Assembly (NCBI GenBank): GCA_035495315.1
Contig: DATJGF010000253.1
Span: 1 to 64,000 of the forward strand
Length of the DNA: 64,000 bases
Reading direction: 5' to 3'
From: DATJGF01 sp035495315
GTDB taxonomy: Bacteria > Verrucomicrobiota > Verrucomicrobiia > Limisphaerales > UBA8199
A program made the translations under genes and the position numbers. Within the stretch, counting starts at the first letter, position 1. Each line of letters starts with the position of its first letter. Below, piece after piece: positions 33,846-41,829 of this stretch. The notes under the pieces were generated by a model, which had not been told where the DNA came from, searched no databases, and saw nothing but the letters and a program-made list of their open reading frames with translations.

Positions 33846-34526
33846 CTATGGTCCGGCTGGTGGTGGGGGCACCGGCTGCGTCAGTGGATTCTGCGGGGGA
33901 GGAGGAATTGGCTGCCCATAAGGCGGATAGCTCTGGCCAGCAGGCGGCGCCTGGTAAGGTTCCTGGCCGTATACCGGAGCCGCGGCTTGGCGATTGAGAC
34001 CTGGGATTTGGTCGACCACGTACTGATCGAGCCCATTGGTCCGCAAATAATCCTGTTGCTGCGGCGTCAGTTCGAATACTTGTCCTGTAGCGCGCATGCG
34101 GTCAAGGATTTGTTGATCAGAAAACCCCGCACGTTTCATTGCCGCCACTTCGTCCACGGTGACAAAGCCGTCGCCATTGAGATCGGCGGTGGTGGCACTG
34201 AGAGCTTCCTGAGGCGTCGCGGGGTTCTGTTGCGCCCTTTGCACCGCCGCCTGGGCTCCCGCCGTATCATGACCCGTCAAACGGTCTTTGTTTGCCCCAA
34301 TGAGGTAACCGCCGCCTGCACCGACCGCACCGCCAAGGAGAGCTCCCAACAGGCGGTGATGCTCTCCGCCTATCGCAGCGCCGGCGGCCGCGCCGCCAAC
34401 CCCGCCAATCGCCGCCCCTTGGGCGCCCGGAGAGCCCGGCAACTGGTGACAGCCGCTGGTGGCCAGACCTAAAGCTGCCAATAAACAGCTGCTAACCGAA
34501 ATGTGATGGAAGTACTTTTTGAGCAT
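33846..34526 (-). CDS. Glycine-zipper lipoprotein with an EF-hand and Pro-rich tail
   Basis: 226 residues. The signal ends LAALGLATSGC (lipobox). Residues about 30-75 are a glycine zipper (GAQGAAIGGVGGAAAGAAIG, LLGALLGGAVGAGGGYLIGA), typical of outer-membrane-associated or pore-like proteins. A single EF-hand loop follows, DLNGDGFVTVDEV (about 115-127), with all five acidic/Asn ligands in place, so Ca2+ binding is likely. Next is a helical segment (DQQILDRMRATGQVFELTPQ), and the last 50 residues are Pro/Tyr/Gln-rich. A structural role in the outer membrane is possible. A strong hairpin (33788-33820) follows. Confidence 0.8.
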   Translation of the reverse strand: MLKKYFHHISVSSCLLAALGLATSGCHQLPGSPGAQGAAIGGVGGAAAGAAIGGEHHRLLGALLGGAVGAGGGYLIGANKDRLTGHDTAGAQAAVQRAQQNPATPQEALSATTADLNGDGFVTVDEVAAMKRAGFSDQQILDRMRATGQVFELTPQQQDYLRTNGLDQYVVDQIPGLNRQAAAPVYGQEPYQAPPAGQSYPPYGQPIPPPPQNPLTQPVPPPPAGP

Positions 34527-34640
34527 AAACGTCTTGTGTTTGATGTGTAGAGCGCCGCAATTCGCCCGCCCTTTTCCTTAATAAAAAAATGATGCCGGGT
34601 TTGTGCGTTGCAACTGGGGTGAAATGGGTAAAGTAGCCCA

Positions 34641-34688
34641 GGCTTTCAGCCAGCTTTTCAGCATGCCGTATCCCCGACTTTCAGTCGG
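34641..34688. repeat. Degenerate short-hairpin array
   Basis: Three hairpins follow each other: GGCT-ttc-AGCC (34641-34651), GCT-tttc-AGC (34653-34662) and CCGACT-ttc-AGTCGG (34674-34688). The ttc loops link it to the array at 1474-1569. It lies in the gap before the TIM-barrel gene's stop, between two minus-strand genes. Confidence 0.55.
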
Positions 34689-34736
34689 CCCGATGGTTTT
34701 GCATGGCGGAATCCGGCTGTCTGCAGTGAAGCCTTG

Positions 34737-35540
34737 CTACGATTTTTCGAGCCCAACTTTTTTCATCGTTTCATCCCAGAGCTGGCGCAACACATCACGG
34801 CTGTGAGTCAGATAACGGCGGTCGGCGCTGAAGACTTCGAGCGTAATCGTGCCATTATAATAACAATTCTGGAGTGAGCGAATATGATGAGGCGTATCAA
34901 GAGTTCCCGCGCCGAGCGGCAAATGCAGATCCGAGTTGCCGCCCTTATTATCATGCAAATGGACGTGACATAGGCGTCCGCCGTACGCCTTGAGGATTTC
35001 GTCAGTGGTATTATGGTCGGTCAACAAGTTGGCATGGCCGATGTCCAGGTGAAGACCCAACTGGGGCAAGGGGTCGAGCAACTCCGCCAATTGGGCGGCG
35101 CTATTGAACCCCGCCGGCAGGTTCTCGATCATCAGGCCCAATCCTAAATCGAGCGCGGCCGGCAAAAGCTCCCCCAATGTCTGTAAATTGCGTTTGATGA
35201 CATAACTTCGGTCATGAAGTGGCGCCTGGCGATCGGGGTGAACGTTCATCCACTTTGCGCCCAACGCGGCAAAAGCCTCGAGGCACAACCTCAGTTCAGT
35301 GACCGCGGCGCGGCGCAACGATTCAAAAGGGCTGCACAAAGGCAGGTAATAGGCGGTATGTCCCACAATTCCGAGGCCGGCGGTTTCCAGCGCCGCTTTG
35401 ACAGCAGGGATGTCCAGGTGCTGTACACCCGCCAAAGGAGGCTCCAGCGTAAGGTCAATGAACTCAAAGCCCATGGCGGCGATTTCACGAACCTCTTCAA
35501 TGAGATCGCGGCCCGGGTGGTTCATGCTCCCGATTTGCAT
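34737..35540 (-). CDS. Sugar phosphate isomerase/epimerase-like TIM-barrel protein
   Basis: 267 residues, AP-endonuclease-2 type barrel. The start MQIGSMNHPGRDLIEEV is typical. Metal-binding residues can be placed: histidine in GIVGHTAYY, glutamate in LGLMIENLPAG, aspartate and histidine in LGLHLDIGHANLL, histidines in CHVHLHDNKGG and glutamate in GTITLEVFSADR. Such enzymes isomerise or epimerise sugars or inositol derivatives, usually with Mn2+ or Zn2+. Its ATG directly follows the TGA of the nucleotidyltransferase gene, so the two are surely co-translated from one mRNA. The substrate is unknown. Confidence 0.87.
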   Translation of the reverse strand: MQIGSMNHPGRDLIEEVREIAAMGFEFIDLTLEPPLAGVQHLDIPAVKAALETAGLGIVGHTAYYLPLCSPFESLRRAAVTELRLCLEAFAALGAKWMNVHPDRQAPLHDRSYVIKRNLQTLGELLPAALDLGLGLMIENLPAGFNSAAQLAELLDPLPQLGLHLDIGHANLLTDHNTTDEILKAYGGRLCHVHLHDNKGGNSDLHLPLGAGTLDTPHHIRSLQNCYYNGTITLEVFSADRRYLTHSRDVLRQLWDETMKKVGLEKS

Positions 35541-36362
35541 TCAGATTTCCAGTTTCCGATGTTCGGGCTGAGTTGCAGAAAACCACGCTCGGGAGTCCAG
35601 CAGCATACTTCGGTGTCGGACGACCTCGGGACCGATGTGCTGGCGTGAGAAGGGGCGCCAAAGGGAGCGGGGCAGCGCGAGCGCGGCGCTTGGGCAAAGC
35701 CAGCCGTAAACGGTCAGCAATGCTCGTAACAACGGTTGGTCAGCTTCCAACCGGTTGTTCAAATGGTTCCAATCGATTTGGCCGGCTCTGGCGTAAAGCA
35801 AGTTGAAGATATCGGTCCAATCGCAGCGGTCGCGCTGAATGATATATAGCTTGCACCAAATCAGCTCCTCCAACGGGATCACCGATAATCTCTCTCCCCG
35901 GAGAGTCAATTTGGGCGCACGTTTGAACCAAAGCTCGTCGACGTGCGCGCGCTGATTGGCCATCGACCAGATGATATCGACGATAAAGTCGGACTGAGCT
36001 CCGCGGTAAATCCAGTTGCGATCGTAGGGGAGGCGGTCGTAAAAATCCTCAAAACCCGCCTGGTGGAGAGCGTTTATTGCTTTTTCCCGATCCTGGGGCC
36101 GGACGTAAAGATCGATATCCTTGGTGTCGCGCCATCGGCCGGTATACGCCGCAAAAGCGAAGCCGCCTCCGACCATGAAATCGAGGCCGGCGGCCCGCAT
36201 CATTTTGAGCGCCCGCGCATACGCCGCCCACTCGGAGTCAGGAATGGCGGTGGCCCAACGAGATTGCAAACGGTGCGCCTTGGAGAGCCTGGTAATGGGA
36301 GTTGCCGCCCGACGGTTCTTGCTTTTGGAGTATCGGGTGCTCCTGCTCCGTTCTAAGGGCAT
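35541..36362 (-). CDS. Nucleotidyltransferase family protein
   Basis: 273 residues. The nucleotidyltransferase core is at about 62-120: FMVGGGFAFAAYTGRWRDTK followed by DIDLYVRPQDREKA, giving the G-G and D-x-D pattern of the AbiEii/MenA-like NTase superfamily. A third acidic residue may be in SDFIVDIIW. The C-terminal half has ERLSVIPLEELIWCKLYI and DRCDWTDIFNLLYA, as in proteins of this family that lie in toxin-antitoxin or sugar-modifying settings. The N-terminus is basic (MPLERSRSTRYSKSKNRR). No antitoxin-like partner is next to it; the downstream gene is the TIM-barrel isomerase, whose ATG abuts its stop. The transferred group and target are unknown. Confidence 0.75.
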   Translation of the reverse strand: MPLERSRSTRYSKSKNRRAATPITRLSKAHRLQSRWATAIPDSEWAAYARALKMMRAAGLDFMVGGGFAFAAYTGRWRDTKDIDLYVRPQDREKAINALHQAGFEDFYDRLPYDRNWIYRGAQSDFIVDIIWSMANQRAHVDELWFKRAPKLTLRGERLSVIPLEELIWCKLYIIQRDRCDWTDIFNLLYARAGQIDWNHLNNRLEADQPLLRALLTVYGWLCPSAALALPRSLWRPFSRQHIGPEVVRHRSMLLDSRAWFSATQPEHRKLEI

Positions 36363-36377
36363 CTCGAAAACGTTGGC

Positions 36378-36611
36378 TCAGGCTCGATCATGAAGGGACG
36401 TGACGCCCTCTTCGTGAGCGCAATGTGCACAGCAGTAAATATTCCCGCCGGCTTCAACCCCATGGCCGATTATCTTGCAGCCGCAGTGTTCGCATTCGGG
36501 TGCGAGCGCGTGAATTGCACATTCAAACGAATCGAAATAATGCGAAATACCCGTTACGACAATCTCCAATGGTTTGTCGTATTCGTTCCCGCAAACTTCA
36601 CATCTATTCAT
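36378..36611 (-). CDS. Small Cys/His-rich metal-binding protein
   Basis: 77 residues with 10 Cys and 5 His. The pattern is C-x2-C near the start (NRCEVCGNEY), then SFECAIHALAP, C-x2-C-x-C (CEHCGCKIIGHG) and C-C-x-x-C (IYCCAHCAHEEG). The spacing suggests two or three zinc sites and resembles small bacterial metallothionein-like or zinc-ribbon proteins. I have seen near-identical hypothetical proteins in related phyla but know of no tested function. It starts 15 nt after the lipoprotein gene and ends 15 nt before the nucleotidyltransferase gene, suggesting one transcript. Confidence 0.7.
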   Translation of the reverse strand: MNRCEVCGNEYDKPLEIVVTGISHYFDSFECAIHALAPECEHCGCKIIGHGVEAGGNIYCCAHCAHEEGVTSLHDRA

Positions 36612-36626
36612 AGGCTTACTTTAAGT

Positions 36627-36863
36627 TTATTGAGTCGGAGTTTGTGACGGCACCTGAGTCGGCTGAGGTCTGGTGAAGAATTGCGGGTCGCGCACATCTT
36701 CGCGGTTGATCCCAGGCCTGAAGCTGGTACCGGCTTGCGGATCCACCTGTCCTGTGTCGGTTTGGGTGCCATACTCGTATTGCTTTTCCGACGTGCCGCC
36801 CTGGGAGCTCCTACAGCCGGCTAAGACTAGTACCGCAAGGACCAACAAAATCGTCAATTTCAT
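36627..36863 (-). CDS. Small lipoprotein
   Basis: 78 residues from the ATG at 36863 (MKLTILLVLAVLVLAGC), with the excellent ribosome-binding site GGGAG 5 nt upstream; the longer frame from 36911 lacks this. Lipobox LAGC. The mature part is polar and low-complexity (SSQGGTSEKQYEYGTQTDTG, RPGINREDVRDPQFFTRPQP). No family recognised. It is the first gene of the four-gene minus-strand set that ends at 34737. Confidence 0.75.
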   Translation of the reverse strand: MKLTILLVLAVLVLAGCRSSQGGTSEKQYEYGTQTDTGQVDPQAGTSFRPGINREDVRDPQFFTRPQPTQVPSQTPTQ

Positions 36864-36961
36864 CTTGTCTCCCTCTCTTGTGACAGTCGAAGTGCGGCGG
36901 GCGAGTGGCAATAGGGTAATGACCTCCGCGGAGTTTGATGATTGAGGATACGCCGAATAGT

Positions 36962-37981
36962 TCAGCTCAATTTAGTGAAAGCCTCGAGAGAATCGATGCG
37001 CGGACCGGCCTGAGTCCAGACGAGCGGGGCGATATGCATTACGCGGCGAGTCATCTGCTGGTTCCATGCATGGAATACGACGTAATCAGTCCGCTCGTCC
37101 GGTCCCCTTATAATGGAATTGTGTCCGGGACCAATTAACCGCCCGGGTATAGTTCGAAGCACGCGCGGTCCCAATTCATTGCCGGCATCGGAGTAAGGAC
37201 CCAGAACATTGTCAGCGATCCCGTAATCCACACCATAGTTCTCGGTTTCCCAACGGCCGCCGCTGTAAAAGCAGTAGTATTGATCGTGATGTTTGTGGAT
37301 ACAGGGGCCTTCCAGGGTATGCCAATCCCAAATGCCGCCGTACATCAGTCTTGGTGACTGAAAGCGTTGCCAGTCGGAGCGAGCTCGCAGGATAACTGTT
37401 TCCTTCGGTTCCAAACAGGTCATGCCGCGCATTTTGGCGACCGCCAAGCCTGTGCCGGCACGGGCGTTATCGGTCCGATCTAAAAAGTCTTTTGCATAGA
37501 AAAGATACCATTGGTTGTCGGCATCCTGGAAGGGATGTGGATCGATGGCGAAAGAGCAGAGTGCCAGGTCGAGCAACGGCTTTCCACAATCGATGTAAGG
37601 TCCTTGAGGGGAATCACTCGTCGCGACTCGCAATTGGTGCCGTTTGTCTTCGTGACCGACCGAGTAATAGAGGTAAAAGCGGCCATCGCAAAACGCGACT
37701 GCCGGTGCCCAAAAATGGTTGCCGAGCCGGGGATCGGGTCGCACCAAAGCGTTGTCGAGAGGCTGCCAGTTGATCAAATCCGACGTCCGGAGAATCGGAA
37801 AAATGTTGCCGGTGGTTCGGCCGTTGGCTTCGAGTTCGCCGGTGCCGATAGCGTAGTAGGTGTCGAGGTGTTTCCACACGAACGGATCGGCAAAATAGCT
37901 GTCATAAACAGGGGCCATGTGCTGCGGCCTCTCGGAGGTGATGCCCATAGCAGAGTTTGGAACGGCTTTGGTTGGGAACAA
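36962..37981 (-). CDS. Glycoside hydrolase family 43-like enzyme
   Basis: 339 residues; ATGs at 37948 and 37918 are alternative starts (the last gives MAPVYDSYFADPFVWKHL). The base aspartate is in YFADPFVWKHLDTYY. NHFWAPAVAFCDGRFYLYYS and FAIDPHPFQDADNQWYLFYA supply the second acidic residue, and DWHTLEGPCIHKHHDQYYCF the acid glutamate. GPGHNSIIRGPDE is the closing-blade histidine motif. GH43-type arabinofuranosidase or xylosidase activity is likely. No signal peptide is clear. It is not a close copy of the GH43-like gene at 31247. No sugar transporter or regulator is adjacent. Confidence 0.85.
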   Translation of the reverse strand: MFPTKAVPNSAMGITSERPQHMAPVYDSYFADPFVWKHLDTYYAIGTGELEANGRTTGNIFPILRTSDLINWQPLDNALVRPDPRLGNHFWAPAVAFCDGRFYLYYSVGHEDKRHQLRVATSDSPQGPYIDCGKPLLDLALCSFAIDPHPFQDADNQWYLFYAKDFLDRTDNARAGTGLAVAKMRGMTCLEPKETVILRARSDWQRFQSPRLMYGGIWDWHTLEGPCIHKHHDQYYCFYSGGRWETENYGVDYGIADNVLGPYSDAGNELGPRVLRTIPGRLIGPGHNSIIRGPDERTDYVVFHAWNQQMTRRVMHIAPLVWTQAGPRIDSLEAFTKLS

Positions 37982-38126
37982 CTGGGGGGTTTTGCTTAGG
38001 TGTGGTGCAGGGTGGCGACGTCTTCGCAGAATTCGAAGGGAGAGCCTCCAGCGACGCTAAACTCCCCAGCACGCTTCAGATATATTTGGGCCTCGTGGGA
38101 GCTCGGCTTTCCGAAATCTGGGATCG

Positions 38127-39176
38127 CTATTTAAAGTAAAGGTGGGCGAGTTTTCTTGCGAGGTTGGTGGCGATCTGCTCGTCGGTGTTGGACAAAATAA
38201 TAATGGCGAGTTTTTCGTCTGGAAACCGCTGAATCGTTGCCGAAAAGCCAGAGGTTGATCCACCGTGGCCAATATTGCGGTGACCCTCAAACTCTTCGAT
38301 ACGCCAGCCAAAGCCGTATTGGGTCGATTTCCCATTTTTCAGAACCGCTGGTTGCCACATGGTCGCTTTGGACTTGGCGTTAAGGAGTTCGTCACCATCC
38401 AACGCGGCATTCCATTTGGCTAAATCGCCAACGGTTGAGACCATCGCACCCGCAGAAAAGACGTCAGTCAAGTCATAATCACGATTGACCCAGACAAGAT
38501 TGGTTTGTTCATACCCGGCGGCGCGATGAGGAATAATCAAGGCTGGCAGACGATTCGTGGTTGATCCCATGGAAAGCGGCCGAAGTATGCGGTCGCTCAA
38601 GAAATCCCAATAGCTTTTGCCGGAAGCATTCTGGATGATGAAGCCGAGGAGATTATAGCCGGTGTTGTTGTATTTCCAGGACGCGCCTGGCTCAAACTCG
38701 AGCGGGTAAGTGTCGATAGCGGCAATGAATTCTGCCTCTGTAAGGTGGCGAGTCAGTTCGAATCCTTTCAGTCCGGTATAGCTCTTGAGACCGGAGGTAT
38801 GAGTCAGGAGATGATGGATGGTAATGTCGCGCCAGGTTGGAGGGGTAAAACCTAAGTACCGGTTAATTTTCTCTTCGACATTTAGTTTGCCGTCCTGGGC
38901 CAGCAAGAGGATCGCCGCCGCGGTGAATTGTTTGGTGACTGAACCTATTTCGAAGACAGTGTCGGGTGTAACCGGCACATTGAGTTCCAGATTTGCGAAC
39001 CCGTAGGCAGAGGTTTTTATACATGCGCCGTTGCGGGCGATAGTCAATGCCAGGCCTGGAATCCTGTGGGCGGCCATCTCTGAGTTGATGAGCTGGTCCA
39101 CCTCATCTGTGCGGCCACTGGTTGCGCCGATCATAACAAGCGCACAGAAGACCGGACTCAAAGCCCGCGGTGACAT
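38127..39176 (-). CDS. Beta-lactamase-fold serine hydrolase (class C/PBP-like)
   Basis: 349 residues with a short signal-like start (ALSPVFCALVMIGATSG). The three active-site motifs are intact: S-x-x-K in FEIGSVTKQFTAAAILLL, Y-x-N in SWKYNNTGYNLLG and the K/H-x-G equivalent in NIGHGGSTSGFSA. Characteristic flanking motifs are IHHLLTHTSGLKSY and LSMGSTTNRLPA. The family (esterases, D-aminopeptidases, PBP-like enzymes) is broad, and resistance is not implied. It is probably periplasmic. It ends 145 nt before the GH43-like gene on the same strand. Confidence 0.9.
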   Translation of the reverse strand: MSPRALSPVFCALVMIGATSGRTDEVDQLINSEMAAHRIPGLALTIARNGACIKTSAYGFANLELNVPVTPDTVFEIGSVTKQFTAAAILLLAQDGKLNVEEKINRYLGFTPPTWRDITIHHLLTHTSGLKSYTGLKGFELTRHLTEAEFIAAIDTYPLEFEPGASWKYNNTGYNLLGFIIQNASGKSYWDFLSDRILRPLSMGSTTNRLPALIIPHRAAGYEQTNLVWVNRDYDLTDVFSAGAMVSTVGDLAKWNAALDGDELLNAKSKATMWQPAVLKNGKSTQYGFGWRIEEFEGHRNIGHGGSTSGFSATIQRFPDEKLAIIILSNTDEQIATNLARKLAHLYFK

Positions 39177-39378
39177 GGTAAAACTTTAGGGGACGGAAAC
39201 AATCTTCGCCATCGCAAAGCAGCAGGCATCTTAAGGTGTTTGAGTCCTCAGTTGCCGCTCTTTTCGCCGCTCCGTTGGGAACTTGCGATCGATTCGACGC
39301 AGCGGGGTAGTCTTTGTGCTGATCGGACTTCCGAGAGCGCCCCATTTGAAAGCTCCCGCGGATGAGCCAAATTGGTAA

Positions 39379-40698
39379 ATGGTGCACAACGGGGTGCTTA
39401 TAATTGGAGGCGGCGCGGCGGGCTTGGCCGCCGCGCTGCGTCTCTCGGGAGAAGGAGTTCCTGTGGGCATACTTGAGGGACGGGAGCGGCTCGGAGGGCG
39501 AATGCACACGATCCACAGCGACCCTAAGTGCCTGTTGGTCGAGCTAGGTGCCGAATTTATCCATGGGGAACAGAACACGACTTGGGATTACGTCAAATCG
39601 GCGAAGCTACGGACGCAAAAGGTGCCGGACCGCCACTGGAGATTCGTTAAAGGGGAGTTACTTAAGGACCGCAAATTGTGGGATCGGATCTCGTCGGTGA
39701 TGTCCCGGATCAATGAGGCTGCTCCCGACCAGGATTTCCAATCGTTTGTGGATCATGGTTGGGGTATTGACCCTTTGGCCAGGAATCTGGCGCTGGAGTA
39801 TGCGGAAAATTTCCATGCGGCGCCGGCAAATCGAATTAGCGTTCACGCGTTAGCTCTGGCGGAAGAAGCGGCAGAAAAGGACGAGGCTACTTCACAGTTC
39901 CGTATCAAGGCGGGATATTGTGGGTTGGTCGATTGGTTTACCAGGCAACTTGCTGCACGCGAAATTCCGGTGTACCTCAACAATACTGTGAAGGTCATTC
40001 GGTGGCAGCGCGGGCGCGTGGACGTGATAACTCAGGCGGGTATGCAGGAACAACACTGGCAGGCCGAACGCGCTGTGATTACGCTTCCACTTGGGGTTCT
40101 TCAAAATCAAAGAGGCGCGGGGGCGGTGCAGTTCGATCCGCTTCTGCACACAAAGCAAAAGGCGATCGAAGGGCTGGCAATGGGTTCGGTATTTAAGATG
40201 ACGCTGCACTTCAAGTCCCGTTTCTGGAAGCGGAATTTTGGATTCATTCACGTCAATAATCCATGGCTGCCGGTGTGGTGGTCTGATTCGCGGGGACCAC
40301 TGATAACCGCCTGGGCTGGCGGACCGCGCGCTGAACAACTGGCCAGAGAAGGTCCGCAGGCTGCGCTAGCCGTGGCGTTTCGTCTCCTGGCAAGCCTGTT
40401 TAAAATCGCGCCACAGAAGCTAAACGACAATCTGCTAGGTTGCTATACCCACGATTGGATGCAGGATCCTTTCGCGTGTGGCGCCTACAGCTACACGCCG
40501 GTACGCATGAAGGATATGCCGAGGCGCTTGGCGATGCCAGTGGCGGAGACGCTGTTTTTTGCAGGCGAAGCCACCGACTCGCAGGGCGAACAAGGAACGG
40601 TTCATGGGGCGCTGGCCAGTGGAGAGCGCGCCGCCGAGGAGGTACTGCATTCAATCCAGTGTGGGCAGGAGACTATTCCCGTAATTTCGAGTCGATGA
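39379..40698 (+). CDS. FAD-dependent amine oxidase
   Basis: 439 residues. The N-terminal FAD-binding motif is VLIIGGGAAGLAAALRLSGE, followed by ERLGGRMHTIHS. The C-terminal FAD motif is ETLFFAGEATDSQGEQGTVH, then GALASGERAAEEVL. This is the flavin monoamine oxidase/polyamine oxidase layout and a normal length. It may oxidise an amine or amino acid to an imine with release of H2O2. No signal peptide is seen; the FAD motif starts almost at residue 5. Its 3' end overlaps the convergent dtd gene by 26 nt (40673-40698). Confidence 0.88.
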   Translation: MVHNGVLIIGGGAAGLAAALRLSGEGVPVGILEGRERLGGRMHTIHSDPKCLLVELGAEFIHGEQNTTWDYVKSAKLRTQKVPDRHWRFVKGELLKDRKLWDRISSVMSRINEAAPDQDFQSFVDHGWGIDPLARNLALEYAENFHAAPANRISVHALALAEEAAEKDEATSQFRIKAGYCGLVDWFTRQLAAREIPVYLNNTVKVIRWQRGRVDVITQAGMQEQHWQAERAVITLPLGVLQNQRGAGAVQFDPLLHTKQKAIEGLAMGSVFKMTLHFKSRFWKRNFGFIHVNNPWLPVWWSDSRGPLITAWAGGPRAEQLAREGPQAALAVAFRLLASLFKIAPQKLNDNLLGCYTHDWMQDPFACGAYSYTPVRMKDMPRRLAMPVAETLFFAGEATDSQGEQGTVHGALASGERAAEEVLHSIQCGQETIPVISSR

Positions 40699-41125
40699 TA
40701 ATTGTTACGGGACCGTCATTGCTGAGGGTGACGATCATGTGCGCGCCGAATTCGCCCGTGTGGACGGGCTTGCCCAGGTCGACTTCCATCCGGCGAACGA
40801 ATTGTTCATATAAAGGCACGGCAATTGCGGGGGGCGCCGAACGGCTGTAAGAAGGTCGATTGCCTTTACGGGTGCTGGCGAACAAGGTGAACTGGCTAAC
40901 CAGAAAAATGTTCCCGTTAACTTCCTGCACAGATCGATTCATTACCCCGGCTTCATCATCGAAGACGCGCAGCCGCACAATTTTTCCACTGACCCATTCG
41001 AGGTCTTCCGTTGTGTCGGCCTCTTCGAATGCCGCCAGGACTAATAAACCAATCTGAATCGAGGATTTGACGGCCCCATCAATAACGACGCGGGCTTCAT
41101 TGACTCGTTGGACCACAACGCGCAT
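40673..41125 (-). CDS. dtd: D-aminoacyl-tRNA deacylase
   Basis: 150 residues from the ATG at 41125 (MRVVVQRVNEARVVIDGAVK), the universal start of Dtd; the frame continues 62 codons upstream without similarity. The family motifs are present: VSQFTLFASTRKGNRPSY, and near the end GEFGAHMIVTLSNDGPVTII with DSKLRE. The two active-site loops (SQ-xx-T and the G-x-P-type motif near NDGPVT) are visible. Dtd hydrolyses D-amino acids (and Gly-tRNA-Ala mistakes) from tRNA in the cytoplasm. It overlaps the amine oxidase 3' end and reads divergently from the DUF883-like gene 103 nt away. Confidence 0.95.
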   Translation of the reverse strand: MRVVVQRVNEARVVIDGAVKSSIQIGLLVLAAFEEADTTEDLEWVSGKIVRLRVFDDEAGVMNRSVQEVNGNIFLVSQFTLFASTRKGNRPSYSRSAPPAIAVPLYEQFVRRMEVDLGKPVHTGEFGAHMIVTLSNDGPVTIIIDSKLRE

Positions 41126-41228
41126 GATTAGGATGGAGTGAAGGGTGCAGAACGCGGTTCCAATGTCGAGCATTCTGGGGGGTGTCTCCCCCATTCCAGG
41201 GTAGGGTCGGGAAGGGTATAATGCTCCG

Positions 41229-41408
41229 ATGAATACAAAAGAAATGAGCAGCAAAGTGCAAGATTTGCAACGACGGGCCACCGAGCGGGCCCGAGACATG
41301 GGACAAGCCACTGATCAGTATGTGCGCGAAAACACCTGGACGACAATAGCCATTGCCGCGTTACTCGGCTGCGTGATTGGCTACCTGATAGCAGGCAGGG
41401 AAGATTGA
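41229..41408 (+). CDS. Short DUF883-like membrane-anchored protein
   Basis: 59 residues. It reads MNTKEMSSKVQDLQRRATER, then ARDMGQATDQYVRENTW, and a transmembrane helix IAIAALLGCVIGYLIAG ending RED. The layout (amphipathic helix, short linker, glycine-containing helix, basic/acidic tail) is that of the DUF883 family, like the copy at 21515-21742. GGAAGGG lies before the ATG as a ribosome-binding site, though the spacing is long. It is probably an inner-membrane, ribosome-associated stress protein by analogy with ElaB/YqjD. It is divergent from dtd. Confidence 0.75.
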   Translation: MNTKEMSSKVQDLQRRATERARDMGQATDQYVRENTWTTIAIAALLGCVIGYLIAGRED

Positions 41409-41664
41409 ATTAGGCGCGTCAGTTCGGCGACGTTTAGCCGCGGGAGATGGACCTGATCCTCTCCATATTGATCGGCGTGACGATTGGGTAATGGTAGAGT
41501 TCCTGCTGGCCGGGCCATACGCCTGGATTGCGCTCGCCATTCGCTCAGGGTTCCTTGAGGCTTTGCTGGCCCGGTTTGTTGGAGTGCGAGGCGGCTGGTT
41601 TGGTCCTAAGCAACCGCTTTTTTCCGGAGAGGCAAGGGATGCGGGTCCGAGGTGTTGCGCCCGA

Positions 41665-41829
41665 TTAGTGGGAAGAGCCTGGCAGGCAGCCGATCTTAGC
41701 AAAGGCAACGGCGTAAACCAGGAATCCAATGATCAACAACCATGGATTGCCTCGAATGGCCAGGAGAATACCCCAGCCCAAAAACACACTAATTACCAAA
41801 TAGGCGACAATCGCCAGGAAAAATTTCAT
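41665..41829 (-). CDS. Small two-helix membrane protein, coupled to the radical SAM gene
   Basis: 54 residues: MKFFLAIVAYLVISVFLGWG (helix 1), ILLAIRGNP, then WLLIIGFLVYAVAFAKIGCL (helix 2) and PGSSH. The ATG at 41827-41829 overlaps the TGA of the radical SAM gene (ATGA), so it is likely translated by coupling. No family is recognised. The hydrophobic profile and the overlap are the evidence that it is a gene. The topology may be a helical hairpin with a cytoplasmic or periplasmic turn at RGNP. It could be a small regulatory or accessory membrane subunit, but nothing in the neighbourhood says for what. Confidence 0.65.
   Translation of the reverse strand: MKFFLAIVAYLVISVFLGWGILLAIRGNPWLLIIGFLVYAVAFAKIGCLPGSSH

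Noticed and set aside
33725..34472. Plus-strand frames opposite the EF-hand lipoprotein
   Set aside because: Shadows of the minus-strand gene; the terminator and signal peptide support the minus strand.
41409..41664. Minus-strand frame with SIWRGSGPSPAAKRRRTDA, a phrase I associate with spurious proteins over a dispersed verrucomicrobial repeat
   Set aside because: Only one copy in this window, so it cannot be shown to be a repeat here.
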